Source of the DNA: Corynebacterium canis
Lineage (GTDB): Bacteria > Actinomycetota > Actinomycetes > Mycobacteriales > Mycobacteriaceae
NCBI RefSeq assembly: GCF_030408595.1
Contig: NZ_CP047080.1
Span: 1,509,247 to 1,573,246, forward strand
DNA: 64,000 bases
Reading direction: 5' to 3'
Shown here: positions 26,386 through 36,174 of the stretch, in pieces
Numbering within the stretch: position 1 is the stretch's first letter
Layout: the number at the start of each line of letters is the position of its first letter
The notes under the pieces: generated by a model
What the model was told of the DNA's origin: nothing
What the model saw: only the letters and a program-made list of their open reading frames with translations
Databases searched by the model: none
Position numbers and translations under genes: made by a program

Positions 26386-27675
26386 ATGGCGGACCAGACC
26401 CTACCGGACGCAAGCTCATGGAATAGTGTGTTCGACCCGGTGGAGGGGGTGGAGCTGTGCCTGCGGCGGATCCGCTCTCTAGACCCCACCATCAATGCAT
26501 TCGAGCGTGTGTTCGCCGCTTCCGCGCGGCGGCGAGCCGTGGAATTGGCGGGCGTGCCGATGCGCGAACGGGGTCCTCTGCATGGGGTTCCGGTGGCCAT
26601 CAAGGCCGAAAACGCCATCGCCGGGATCCCTACCAGTTACGGCACGGCGGCCTGCGTCACCCCAGCCGGGGCCGATAGCCACGTGGTCGCGACGCTTCAG
26701 AACGCCGGTGCGATAATCATCGGGACCACGCGGATGCCGGAGTGCGGGGCATGGGCGCTGACCTCATCCGAACACGGCGGGGTAACGCGCTATCCGCAAC
26801 ATGCCGCATATACGCCCGGAGGTTCGAGCGGCGGGAGCGCGGCGGCCGTAGCCGCAGGCATGGTTCCCGTTGCCATCGGTGGCGACGGCGGCGGTTCCAT
26901 CCGCATCCCCGCAGCTCATTGCGGTTTATACGGGTTGAAAGCGCAACGCGGACGGGTATCCACGGCCCCCGCCGAACACCTATGGTACGACCTTGGGGTT
27001 ATCGGACCGATCGCACGTTCGGTTCGCGACCTGCGCCTGATCTACGAGGTGATCGCCGGCGGACCCTTCCCACCCGTCTTCCAAACCCCCACCCGCGTCG
27101 CCGTGGCCATTCGAACAGGCTTGCCGGGGATCCGGGCGCCAAAGACGCTTATCGACGCCGCCCACAACGTCGCCGCAGCCATTGGCGGCGTCGCAAAGCT
27201 CGACGTTCGGCTCCCCGTACCCACCGACGCCTTTATGGTGCAATTCTTCGCCGGCGTCGCGGCCGAGGTCTCGGCCATGGAACATCCCGAACGTTTGGAA
27301 CGGCGGACCCGGCAAATCGCCGCGATAGGGACACGAATCCCACCGCGCATGCTGGAATGGGCGCGCCGACGAGGAAGGGAATACGCGTGCGAACTCGATG
27401 CGATCTTTGCGGATTACGACGTGATCGTATCGCCCACAATCGCCGCGCGGCCTGCCCCCGCAGAGGGGATCCAAGGCAAAGGCCTGATGCGCACCCTGAT
27501 GGCCAACGCACCCTTCGCCGCATACACGGCGCTTTGGAATGTGACCGGGCACCCCGCCATCGCCATACCCTTCGGGCACGGGCCGGACGGACTGCCCATC
27601 TCCGTGCAAATCGGCGGGCCGCGGGACAGCGAGGCACTCTTGCTACACCTGGCGGAACGCATCACACCCCGTTGA
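26386..27675 (+). CDS. Amidase (amidase-signature family)
   Basis: 429 residues from ATG 26386 (AAAGGA upstream); upstream in-frame codons to 26236 lack a ribosome site. The Ser-cisSer-Lys triad of the amidase signature is present: Lys in [11 protein letters not shown] near residue 69, cis-Ser in [17 protein letters not shown] near 147-155, and the nucleophile Ser in [13 protein letters not shown] near 171. It should hydrolyse an amide or carbamoyl compound in the cytoplasm. It is somewhat shorter than GatA, and no gatB/gatC lie nearby, so it is a stand-alone amidase and not the tRNA amidotransferase. Confidence 0.88.
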   Translation: MADQTLPDASSWNSVFDPVEGVELCLRRIRSLDPTINAFERVFAASARRRAVELAGVPMRERGPLHGVPVAIKAENAIAGIPTSYGTAACVTPAGADSHVVATLQNAGAIIIGTTRMPECGAWALTSSEHGGVTRYPQHAAYTPGGSSGGSAAAVAAGMVPVAIGGDGGGSIRIPAAHCGLYGLKAQRGRVSTAPAEHLWYDLGVIGPIARSVRDLRLIYEVIAGGPFPPVFQTPTRVAVAIRTGLPGIRAPKTLIDAAHNVAAAIGGVAKLDVRLPVPTDAFMVQFFAGVAAEVSAMEHPERLERRTRQIAAIGTRIPPRMLEWARRRGREYACELDAIFADYDVIVSPTIAARPAPAEGIQGKGLMRTLMANAPFAAYTALWNVTGHPAIAIPFGHGPDGLPISVQIGGPRDSEALLLHLAERITPR

Positions 27676-27698
27676 GCTTCGGCGAGATTGCTGGCGGG

Positions 27699-27995
27699 CA
27701 ATATATTTTGCGGCCGAAAGCTCGTTAGGGAACGCCGTAGGAGCGTTTCTAAGCCGTCGAAATCGGCTACCCTTGGTCACCTATGGCCAAAATTCGTTAA
27801 CTGGCCTCATTCGATGCGGTCGGTTGCGCGCGATCTATTTCCGGGCGGGGAGTTGAACGGTGTCTATCGATATTTTTTACATCAAAATCCAGAAATCTGT
27901 GTAAAAAATATCGCGCCGGCGGCCCTGGGCGGCCCCAGATGATGAAAATTACACTAAATCGGCGATTCGTGTGTAAAAAACTTCATGTGAAGTGC
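27699..27995 (+). repeat. 300-bp non-coding direct repeat, copy A
   Basis: Copy A spans about 27699-27995 and matches 28187-28484 with few differences at an offset of 488-489 bp (one small indel near the left end). It carries a 14-bp perfect inverted repeat CGATATTTTTTACA (27868-27881) and TGTAAAAAATATCG (27900-27913) with an 18-nt loop, then a second TGTAAAAAACTTCA motif and CTTCATGTGAAG. No reading frame is conserved as protein. Confidence 0.88.
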
Positions 27996-28186
27996 GCAAC
28001 CTATTGCCACAGGCCCCCTGGCGGGGTGGTGCGTGCCATTCTGCGCCGAAGCCTAAGCCCAGGAACATCACTGATGCACCACTTGGGCCGCCCGGCGACT
28101 TGCGGGGTGCCCGTTGCTGTAGTTGTATCCCACTCGGCGATCGGCGGGCCGCAACATGCCGGCCCCTAGGCGAGGCCGATCGGCGC

Positions 28187-28484
28187 CAATATATTTTCTA
28201 ACCAAAAGCTTATTAGGAAAACGTCATAGGGGCTCCGCTAAGCCGTCGAAATCGGCTACCCTTGGTCACCTATGGCCAAAATTCGTTAACTGGCCTCATT
28301 CGATGCGGTCGGTTGCGTGCGATCTATTCCCAGGCCGGGAGTTGAACGGTGTCTACCGATATTTTTTACATCAAAATCCAGAAATCTGTGTAAAAAATAT
28401 CGCGCCGGCGGCCCTGGGCGGCCCCGGATGATGAAAATTACACAGATTCGGCGATTCGTGTGTAAAAAACTTCATGTGAAGTGC
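28187..28484 (+). repeat. 300-bp non-coding direct repeat, copy B
   Basis: This is the second copy of the element at 27699-27995. The 14-bp inverted repeat is conserved without change, whereas flanking bases vary. The 190 bp between copies (27996-28186) is unrelated, GC-rich, and holds no gene that I can support. Copy B ends 6 bp before the stop of the next minus-strand gene. Confidence 0.88.
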
Positions 28485-28489
28485 ACGAC

Positions 28490-28798
28490 TTAAGCTTGGT
28501 CGGCGTCGGGGAGGACCTCGCACTCGCCGATGATATTGCCACCGTCGAAAAAGGGGAAGCGGGATCCGGCGGAGAGGAGATAGTGGGGGGCGTCGTCGAC
28601 AAGGAAGCGGACTTCGTCGACAAAAGTTTCGAGGCCTTGCTCCACGGGTGGGGTCTTCATGGAGAACACGACGCTCCAAGCGGCGTCGGGTTGATGCAAC
28701 TGGGTGTGCAGCGTTAACGCGCTAGGCAGGGAACGCTTTTCGGGGGCGAAGACTTCTGGGTCCCAGCGGATAATGCAGGGCAGTGGTGGCAAAGACAT
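28490..28798 (-). CDS. Small hypothetical protein (102 aa)
   Basis: 102 residues, not recognised. The sequence (PPLPCIIRWDPEVFAPEKRS, HQPDAAWSVVFSMKTPPVEQ, FVDEVRFLVDDAPHYLLSAG, FPFFDGGNIIGECEVL) has a balanced soluble composition with beta-strand character and looks like a true globular protein. There is no signal peptide or membrane segment. The gene lies between repeat copy B and the pflA end, on the same strand as the pfl genes with an 86-bp gap. Confidence 0.6.
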   Translation of the reverse strand: MSLPPLPCIIRWDPEVFAPEKRSLPSALTLHTQLHQPDAAWSVVFSMKTPPVEQGLETFVDEVRFLVDDAPHYLLSAGSRFPFFDGGNIIGECEVLPDADQA

Positions 28799-28884
28799 AA
28801 AAGGTCACTCCATTGCGTTAGGCCATGTACTTGAAGTCTACGTTTTGGAGCCGAAACGTGCCCTGGGGCACCCCCATACCGGAA

Positions 28885-29751
28885 TTAGAACGCGGTGAGG
28901 CCGTGGGATCGGAAGGTTTCGCGGGCGGCCTCCACACTTTCGGGGGTGGGTGGGCGCACGCCGTGCAGGGTGTATTTCATGCCGAGGCGATGCCACTTGT
29001 CCTCACCCATATTGTGGAAGGGCAGTACCTCCACACGTTCGATTGAGGTTTTCCAATTGGCGGCAATGTTTGCTGCGGCGGCGAGGTTTTCCGGGGCGTC
29101 GGTAAGCCCGGGGACAAGGACGTAGCGCAACCAAATGCGCTTACCCATCGCGGTGAGGCGATCGCCGAAATCAATGGTGGGCTGCAAAGCGCGGCCGGTG
29201 ACCTCGCGATATGTCTCCGGGATGCCGGATTTGAGGTCGAGAAGCACGAGGTCGATATTGTCCAAGTCCTCGTCCGTTAGCCGGGAGCCAAGGAAACCGG
29301 AGGTATCAATTGCTGTGTGGATCCCCGCCTGATGCGCCGCGGCCAATATCCGCCGCGTCATCGCGATTTGAAACAAAGGTTCGCCGCCGGAAACGGTCAG
29401 GCCGCCGCCGGAGGCCTGGAAAATCCGCCGGTACCGCATCACTTTGGCAATGATGTCCTCCACACGCTCCAGGGTGCCTTCGCGCATTTCGATGGTGTCG
29501 GGGTTGTGGCAATACTGGCAGCGCAGCGGGCAACCGGACATAAACACCGTGAGGCGAGTGCCGGGCCCATCGACGGCGGTGACTAGCTCCCACGAGTGGA
29601 CGAGGCCGATATCGCCGGTGCGGCGGGCGTCGAAAAGCGCAGGGCGCTCGAGCGTAATCGTGGCGGTTGACCCGAGGCCGGCAGCGGCGCCCCGGACCCG
29701 AGGCCGGGATTCAGCGGTGAGGGTGACAGGGGCGTTGATGCCGTCGGCCAT
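28885..29751 (-). CDS. pflA: Pyruvate formate-lyase activating enzyme (radical SAM)
   Basis: 288 residues; AAGGAG lies just before ATG 29751. The radical-SAM cluster motif is SGCPLRCQYCHNP, with Cys74, Cys78 and Cys81 in Cx3Cx2C spacing, followed by GGGLTVSGGEPLFQ, DTSGFL and DLKSGIPETYREVTG. It uses a [4Fe-4S] cluster and SAM to abstract hydrogen from the conserved glycine of pyruvate formate-lyase, making the active radical. It is the third gene of the pfl operon, 10 bp after grcA. Short GC-rich hairpins downstream (28840-28871, for example GTGCCC-TG-GGGCAC) may terminate the operon. Confidence 0.95.
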   Translation of the reverse strand: MADGINAPVTLTAESRPRVRGAAAGLGSTATITLERPALFDARRTGDIGLVHSWELVTAVDGPGTRLTVFMSGCPLRCQYCHNPDTIEMREGTLERVEDIIAKVMRYRRIFQASGGGLTVSGGEPLFQIAMTRRILAAAHQAGIHTAIDTSGFLGSRLTDEDLDNIDLVLLDLKSGIPETYREVTGRALQPTIDFGDRLTAMGKRIWLRYVLVPGLTDAPENLAAAANIAANWKTSIERVEVLPFHNMGEDKWHRLGMKYTLHGVRPPTPESVEAARETFRSHGLTAF

Positions 29752-29761
29752 CGGTACTCCT

Positions 29762-30013
29762 TTACGCGCCGTAGTGGAAGGTGCGGGAAAGCACGTCGCG
29801 CTGTTGCTCCTTGGTCAGCTTGACAAAATTGACGGCGTATCCGGACACGCGAACGGTGAGGTTGGGGTAGTTTTCGGGGTGCTCCATGGCGTCCTCCAGC
29901 GTGCCACGATCAAGCACGTTGATGCTCGCGTGGTACAGGCCGGAACCGGCATTGTGTTCGGTGCGGGCGGCTTTCATATCGGCCATACGCTCGTCAAAGG
30001 TTTTGCTGGACAT
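29762..30013 (-). CDS. grcA: Stand-alone glycyl-radical domain of pyruvate formate-lyase
   Basis: 83 residues; AAGGAG seven bases before ATG 30013. Residues 26-81 are the C-terminal domain of pyruvate formate-lyase: [33 protein letters not shown] with radical glycine at 58, and [15 protein letters not shown]. Residues 1-25 are a unique helical lead. In most bacteria this domain is the end of PflB, while a separate copy (GrcA/YfiD) only repairs damaged enzyme. Here the adjacent PflB lacks the domain, so this subunit must complete the enzyme rather than act as a spare. It sits between pflB (31-bp gap) and pflA (10-bp gap). Confidence 0.93.
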   Translation of the reverse strand: MSSKTFDERMADMKAARTEHNAGSGLYHASINVLDRGTLEDAMEHPENYPNLTVRVSGYAVNFVKLTKEQQRDVLSRTFHYGA

Positions 30014-30044
30014 GTGTTCTCCTTGAATGTGTGCGGGGGAAACG

Positions 30045-32159
30045 TTAGCGGACGGGTTCGTCGACCACGGCGTTCGCGGGGTCCAACAGCGGCTCGTCCA
30101 TGATAAAGCCGGCGTCGAGGATGCCCACCAGGTTGCCTACCTGCTCTTCCTTGGTGCGGCCCAAGCCGGACGGCGTGATCGTATTTGTGAGCGAAATGCC
30201 GTCGAGTGCGTCCTCGTAATCCAGTTTGCCCACGGAGAGCATGGAGGCGAGCATGCCGTGGCTGTCCAGACCGTTTTCGGGGTTGGCGCCCGGCGCGAAC
30301 GGGGTGCCCGCCTTGTGCCCGGAGGGGAAGGAGCCGGTGGCCTTGCCGTAGACCACATTGGAGGTGATGGTGAGCACGGATTGCGTGGGGATCGCGTCCC
30401 GGTACAGGGGGATTTCCTTGATTTTGCTCATCACGGTGTGCACGACGGTGGCGGCGATATCGTCGGCGCGGTCGTCGTCGTTGCCGTAGACGGGGAAATC
30501 GCCTTCGGTGAGGTAGTCCACCACGAGGCCGGTTTCGTCGCGCACGGGGGTGACCTGCGCGTATTTGATTGCGGCGAGCGAGTCGGCGACGATGGACAGC
30601 CCGGCGATGCCGCAACCCATGGTGCGGACGATATCGGAATCATGCAACGCCATTTCGATTGCTTCGTAGGCGTAGCGGTCGTGGCAGTAGTGGATGATAT
30701 TGAGCGCTTCCACATAGGTGCCCACGACCCAATCGAGCATGTCTTCGTATTTTTGCCAGACTTCGTCGAAGTCGAGGGGGCCGTCGCCGGTGATGGGGGC
30801 GAAGCCGGTGACGATTTGCTTGCCGGAAACCTCGTCGCGGCCGCCGTTGATTGCGTAGAGCAGGGCCTTTGCCGCATTGACGCGGGCACCAAAGAACTGC
30901 ATTTGCTTGCCGACGGCCATCGGGGAAACGCAGCACGCAATTGCGGCGTCGTCGCCCCACCTGTCCCGAATCTGCTCGTCCGATTCGTATTGGATCGAGG
31001 AGGTTTCAATGGAGATCGCGGCGCAGAAGTCCTTGTAGCCCTGGGGTAGGGCGGGGTCCCAGAAAATGGTGATGTTCGGTTCCGGGGCGGGGCCCAGATT
31101 GCGCAGGGTTTGCAGCAGGCGGAAGGACGTCTTGGTCACCTGGGCGCGGCCATCGAGGGAAAATCCGGCGTCGGACCAGGTGGCCCGGTAGGGGTCGCCG
31201 GAGAAAATTTGGTCGTAATCAATGGTGCGCAGGAAGCGGACGATGCGCAGCTTGATCACCAGGGCGTCGATAATCTCCTGCGCCTCGGTCTCCGTGATGC
31301 GGCCGGCCTGTAGGTCGCGCTCGAAGTAAATATCGAGGAAGGCGGAAAGGCGGCCGATGGACATGGCGGCGCCGTCCTGGGATTTCACGGAGGCGAGGTA
31401 GGCGAAATAGGTCCACTGCACCGCTTCCTTGGCGGTGGTGGCGGGCTCGGAAATGTCGAACCCGTATTCGGAGGCCATGGCCTTGAGCTGCTTTAGGGCC
31501 TTGATCTGCTCGGCGTGTTCCTCGCGGTACCGGGCCCAATGCTCGGAGAACGGTTGATCGATCACCTTGTCTTTGGCAGCGTTCTTTTCCGCAATCAGGG
31601 CGTCCACACCGTAGAGCGCCACCCGGCGATAATCGCCGATAATGCGGCCGCGGCCATAGGCGTCCGGCAGGCCCGTGACGATGTGGGAGGAGCGGGCGGC
31701 GCGGATACGCGGGGTGTAAATATCAAAGACCGCATCGTTATGGGTCTTGCGATACTTGGTAAAGATCTCCTTGATGCGATCGTTGGGTTCCTTGCCCGCC
31801 TCGCGGATGGCGGTTTCCACCATGCGCCAGCCGCCGTTCGGCATCATGGCGCGCTTGAGCGGGACATCGGTTTGCAGGCCCACGATGACATCATCATCGG
31901 CGCTGATATAGCCCGCTGGGAAGGCATCGATATCGGCCGGGGTCTCCGTATCCACGTCATACACGCGGCGCGCGCGCTCTTCGGACAGGTACTTGGATTC
32001 TAGGTGGTCCCACACGCGCAGGGTTTTGTCGGTGGGGCCGGCGAGGAAGGATGCATCTCCCTGATAAGGAGTGTAATTGCGCTGAATAAAATCACGGACA
32101 TCAATGGCGGTTTGCCATGGACCGGAAGCGAAACCTTCCCAAGCAGCATATTGAGGCAC
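30045..32159 (-). CDS. pflB: Formate C-acetyltransferase core, lacking the glycyl-radical domain
   Basis: 704 residues from GTG 32159. It matches the pyruvate formate-lyase barrel throughout: [40 protein letters not shown] and the catalytic pair Cys409-Cys410 in [14 protein letters not shown]. It ends at [19 protein letters not shown] and a stop, about 55-60 residues short of usual PflB. The missing RVSGYAV segment is encoded by the next gene, with its own ribosome site. Together they should convert pyruvate and CoA to acetyl-CoA and formate in fermentation. The enzyme is oxygen-sensitive, so the locus implies anaerobic growth. Confidence 0.95.
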   Translation of the reverse strand: MPQYAAWEGFASGPWQTAIDVRDFIQRNYTPYQGDASFLAGPTDKTLRVWDHLESKYLSEERARRVYDVDTETPADIDAFPAGYISADDDVIVGLQTDVPLKRAMMPNGGWRMVETAIREAGKEPNDRIKEIFTKYRKTHNDAVFDIYTPRIRAARSSHIVTGLPDAYGRGRIIGDYRRVALYGVDALIAEKNAAKDKVIDQPFSEHWARYREEHAEQIKALKQLKAMASEYGFDISEPATTAKEAVQWTYFAYLASVKSQDGAAMSIGRLSAFLDIYFERDLQAGRITETEAQEIIDALVIKLRIVRFLRTIDYDQIFSGDPYRATWSDAGFSLDGRAQVTKTSFRLLQTLRNLGPAPEPNITIFWDPALPQGYKDFCAAISIETSSIQYESDEQIRDRWGDDAAIACCVSPMAVGKQMQFFGARVNAAKALLYAINGGRDEVSGKQIVTGFAPITGDGPLDFDEVWQKYEDMLDWVVGTYVEALNIIHYCHDRYAYEAIEMALHDSDIVRTMGCGIAGLSIVADSLAAIKYAQVTPVRDETGLVVDYLTEGDFPVYGNDDDRADDIAATVVHTVMSKIKEIPLYRDAIPTQSVLTITSNVVYGKATGSFPSGHKAGTPFAPGANPENGLDSHGMLASMLSVGKLDYEDALDGISLTNTITPSGLGRTKEEQVGNLVGILDAGFIMDEPLLDPANAVVDEPVR

Positions 32160-32331
32160 TGTATTTCAAAGCCTTTCAAGTGTTCTTTTATGGGCCTATC
32201 TACCACTATGCGGTTCTGCGTTCAGTGTACACCTGTGTGGGGTTAATGTCTGATGTCTACCCCCTGTGGAATTCCTTACAAGACCACAGTAAAAGTGACC
32301 AACCATACATTGACACGACGGCACACATAGG
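32160..32331 (-). promoter_or_regulatory. pflB upstream region with GTGTACAC palindrome
   Basis: This stretch upstream of pflB contains the perfect palindrome GTGTACAC at 32225-32232, 66 bp before the start codon, and TTGTAA-N16-TAGACA as a weak promoter candidate on the minus strand. No FNR-type TTGAT-N4-ATCAA is seen. The regulator is unknown. Confidence 0.3.
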
Positions 32332-32353
32332 AAAAGCCCCCGAATTGGGGGCT
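32332..32353 (-). terminator. Rho-independent terminator of ndh
   Basis: AGCCCCC (32335-32341), loop GAATT, GGGGGCT (32347-32353). On the minus strand the stem is followed by TTTTCC. It lies 15 bp after the ndh stop, insulating ndh from the pfl operon. Confidence 0.85.
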
Positions 32354-32367
32354 AGGCGTGAATAATC

Positions 32368-33768
<1,401 letters not shown>

Positions 33769-33936
33769 AACGATGAATGCTCCTGAAAAATGCGGATTCT
33801 AGTGAATCATCTGCTTAGCTGTGTGACTATCGTAATGCTTTGTCGCCACGATCACACCTTCGGCGGCGCCTCCGCAGCTCCGCGCGGGGACAGCGGTACT
33901 ATGTGAACCGATTTGGAGGTTCATTCAAGGAGCATT

Positions 33937-35142
33937 GTGGCATTCGAGCATTTGGCGCATATCAGCGCAACGGATTGGCCCGGGGTAGCCACCGTGCCGA
34001 ACGTGCGGGCGGTTAGCTTTCGGCGGGCCGAACGGGGTTTCTACCAAGTGTGCGAACGCAACGACATTGATATCAGCGTGGAACAAGACGTGCTCTTTGC
34101 CCGCATCGCGGACTCCGGCTGGCTCGGGCTGGCGGAGGGGTTTATGGCAGGGGAGTGGCACACCGCAGATTTGGTGGGCGCGCTGAGCACGCTGATTGCC
34201 AGCGGTTATCGCCCCAAGCGCAGCTACCGCCCGGCCCGTTCCGCGTTCGGACCGCCGGGGGGTTCGCTGCCGGCGTCGCTGGTACGCCTGTACGCCGGGG
34301 ACGGCTACAGCCCATTCGGAGGTGTGTTCGCATCCGGCGTGGCCACGACCGTGCGCAACGAGCGCGACGTGGACGTGACTATGCTCGACGAACCCGTGCA
34401 CGTGGAGCGCTGCGACCTGGCCGATGCGCAAACGCGCGCCGTGGACATGCTTCTCGACGCCGCGGGGGTGGGGCGCGGCACTTACCTTCTGGATTACCCC
34501 GCTTCGGGTGGGGCACTGTCCATTCGGGCGGCACAGCGCGAGGCGACTGTGGACACCTGGGCCTTGGACGCGGGCGCGCTGGAGGACCTAAGCGAATTGG
34601 TGCGCGGCGATATTGTCGAACATTCATTGCATATTCGCGAGCTCCCGGATCACGTGTTGCCGCCGGAATTATGCAGACGTGTGTACGAGGCCGTGGTGGG
34701 CATTGGGCGGATCGAAACTATTGGCCGAAGTTTGCGGGGGAGTTACCTGCGCAGCATCGACCAGCTCCTGCAATCGGGTGGGACGGCCGCGCTCGGCGTA
34801 ACCGTGCTTGCCGAGCAACAATTTCCGGTGGTGCGGGAGGCCACCGATCTGCTTCGCGCATACATTTGGCCGGCGTTGGATTATCCGACATTGGATGAGC
34901 TATACCGCATCGTGGACCGGGGGACTTCCTTGCGCATCACGCACGAGGTGCACACAGGCAAGCACAGCCGAATCGCTTGTGGCCTGCAGCGATCATTGTT
35001 TGAGGGGCGGATGCGGGAGGCCGCTGCGGCTGGCTACGATCCCGTGTATCGCCGCCTCTGGCGTTACCACCTCGCGCTGCTCGAGGCGCTGTTTCGCCTG
35101 GGCGTTCTAGATTCGGTGCAGCTTACTTTACGACGTCGCTAG
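33937..35142 (+). CDS. ufaA: Degenerate cyclopropane-fatty-acyl-phospholipid synthase homologue (UfaA-like)
   Basis: 401 residues from GTG 33937 (AAGGAG at 33928-33933). The CFA-synthase layout can be followed: DVLFARIADSGWLGLAEGFM AGEW-type lead, then a methyltransferase-like centre, the SIDQLLQSGGTAALGV block, AYIWPALDYPTLDELY, and the C-terminal RLWRYHLALLEALFRLG. At the SAM site (residues 183-197) the expected LLDIGCGWGG reads LLDYPASGG, so the Gly-rich loop is lost. It may have lost methyltransferase activity or use another cofactor. It is divergent from ndh; its last 20 bp overlap the convergent dedA gene. The ufaA name is by position and homology, and activity is doubtful. Confidence 0.75.
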   Translation: MAFEHLAHISATDWPGVATVPNVRAVSFRRAERGFYQVCERNDIDISVEQDVLFARIADSGWLGLAEGFMAGEWHTADLVGALSTLIASGYRPKRSYRPARSAFGPPGGSLPASLVRLYAGDGYSPFGGVFASGVATTVRNERDVDVTMLDEPVHVERCDLADAQTRAVDMLLDAAGVGRGTYLLDYPASGGALSIRAAQREATVDTWALDAGALEDLSELVRGDIVEHSLHIRELPDHVLPPELCRRVYEAVVGIGRIETIGRSLRGSYLRSIDQLLQSGGTAALGVTVLAEQQFPVVREATDLLRAYIWPALDYPTLDELYRIVDRGTSLRITHEVHTGKHSRIACGLQRSLFEGRMREAAAAGYDPVYRRLWRYHLALLEALFRLGVLDSVQLTLRRR

Positions 35143-35827
35143 TGGCGGGCTCCGTCGCAGCCTCGGGCTCTGCTGCGGCCTCAGGTGCCTCGTCTTCTGG
35201 GGGTGCGGCGCCCCGGTTTTTCCACCACAGGCGAATGATCTTAATGGCCATGGGTACGAACACCGTGGCGAGGCCGGCGATAATGAACCAGTGCAGGAAC
35301 TCCTGTACGAATGGAACGCCGCCGAGCATATAACCAAGGAAGGGAATGCCTGCGCCCCAAAGCGTGCTGCCTAGCGCCGAGTAGAGGGTGAATGCGCGGT
35401 GGTTCATATGGGAGAATCCGGCGAAAACGGGGGTGACGGTACGTACCACGCCGATAAACCTGGCGAAGAGCACGGTGACCACGCCATATTTATCAAAGAA
35501 CCTGTCGGTCTTTTCCACGGCCTCTGGACCGATCCATCGCATCACGCGGCTGCGCAGGATGCGGGGCCCGGCTTTGCGGCCGATAAAGAACCCGAGCTGG
35601 TCGCCGAGCGCGGCGGCGATCGGGATGCCGACCATCAGCGTCCAAAGCGGAGTGAACGGCGGATCGGCGGCGGCCATGATGCCCGCCGTAAACAACAGCG
35701 TGTCGCCGGGGAAAATAAAGCCGATGAGAAGGCCCGTTTCCATAAAGACAATGCCTAGGATTCCTGCCAGACCAAATGTGGTCAGCAGCATGTGAACATC
35801 GAACACAGGCTGGTACGTATCCTTCAA
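35123..35827 (-). CDS. DedA family membrane protein
   Basis: 234 residues. The DedA core is clear: FGLAGILGIVFMETGLLIGF, FPGDTLLFTAG, GIPIAAALGDQLGFFIGRKA near residue 75, FFDKYGVVTVLFARFIGVVR T near 115, and GSTLWGAGIPFLGYMLGGV near 160. Both the acidic residue of the first motif (MET) and the Arg of RFIGVVR needed for proton-coupled function are present. The cytoplasmic tail is Ala/Glu/Pro-rich. DedA proteins act as flippases, for example for undecaprenyl phosphate or phosphatidylethanolamine. The stop overlaps the end of the ufaA-like gene; the upstream 180 bp hold two palindromes. Confidence 0.92.
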   Translation of the reverse strand: MKDTYQPVFDVHMLLTTFGLAGILGIVFMETGLLIGFIFPGDTLLFTAGIMAAADPPFTPLWTLMVGIPIAAALGDQLGFFIGRKAGPRILRSRVMRWIGPEAVEKTDRFFDKYGVVTVLFARFIGVVRTVTPVFAGFSHMNHRAFTLYSALGSTLWGAGIPFLGYMLGGVPFVQEFLHWFIIAGLATVFVPMAIKIIRLWWKNRGAAPPEDEAPEAAAEPEAATEPATSDVVK

Positions 35828-35914
35828 ATCCGGAGTTACATAGGTAGCTAGAAAGATGATAGCGTGTCGCGGCTCCCGGCGATCCCAAAAGTCAGACCAA
35901 AAACGTAAAATGAC

Positions 35915-35928
35915 ATAATGTACATTAT
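35915..35928. promoter_or_regulatory. 14-bp perfect palindrome upstream of dedA
   Basis: ATAATGTACATTAT is a perfect palindrome 88 bp upstream of the dedA start. Its AT-rich symmetric form suits a MarR/TetR-type dimer operator. It stands in an otherwise gene-free gap between dedA and the small membrane protein gene. Confidence 0.4.
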
Positions 35929-35967
35929 CGGACTAATTGAGTGGTATGTGACGGTATGCCGGAATTA

Positions 35968-36004
35968 CGTCACTGTGACGAAATTAGTTGGCGACGAAAT
36001 TAGT
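35968..36004. promoter_or_regulatory. CGTCAC-T-GTGACG palindrome and GACGAAATTAGT tandem repeat
   Basis: CGTCACTGTGACG (35968-35980) is a 13-bp palindrome around a central T. GACGAAATTAGT occurs at 35977-35988 and again at 35993-36004, a 16-bp period. The two features overlap and lie just past the end of the 54-aa gene; binding site clusters are the likely reading. Confidence 0.35.
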
Positions 36005-36009
36005 CAGCC

Positions 36010-36174
36010 TCAGCGGCGTTGCCGGTACGCCTGCACAAGCTGCACCGAGGTCAAAATCATCAACCCGGCGCACATGAGCGCCATCAAGGTCATCTCGTTG
36101 TACATCGTGTAGCCGATAAAGACAATCAGCACGACGATGCGCAACCACAATGCCGGAATCATCTTGGAGATCAT
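36010..36174 (-). CDS. Small membrane protein (54 aa), coupled to yceI-like gene
   Basis: 54 residues from ATG 36174. The start overlaps the stop of the YceI gene (ATGA). The protein begins MISKMIPALWLRIVVLIVFI and is almost wholly hydrophobic: two predicted spans (about 7-22 and 29-46) joined by GYTMYNEMT, and a basic end RQRR. That suits a small helical-hairpin integral protein with a cytoplasmic basic tail. Overlap with the previous gene and the hydrophobic code make it believable despite its size; the competing longer frame in this stretch has no such character. No function is known; a membrane partner of the YceI protein is a guess. Confidence 0.7.
   Translation of the reverse strand: MISKMIPALWLRIVVLIVFIGYTMYNEMTLMALMCAGLMILTSVQLVQAYRQRR

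Noticed and set aside
26386..27675. GatA subunit of the tRNA amidotransferase
   Set aside because: It has the amidase signature but no gatB or gatC beside it and is short; a stand-alone amidase is more likely.
27696..28484. Insertion sequence
   Set aside because: The duplicated 300-bp units lack a transposase frame, and no clear terminal inverted repeats or target duplications were found; a MITE-like origin remains possible.
29762..30045. A simple frameshift or nonsense mutation splitting an ordinary pflB
   Set aside because: The second part has its own good ribosome site, ATG and a different 25-residue leader, and the gap includes 31 non-coding bases. Loss by one point mutation would not create these.
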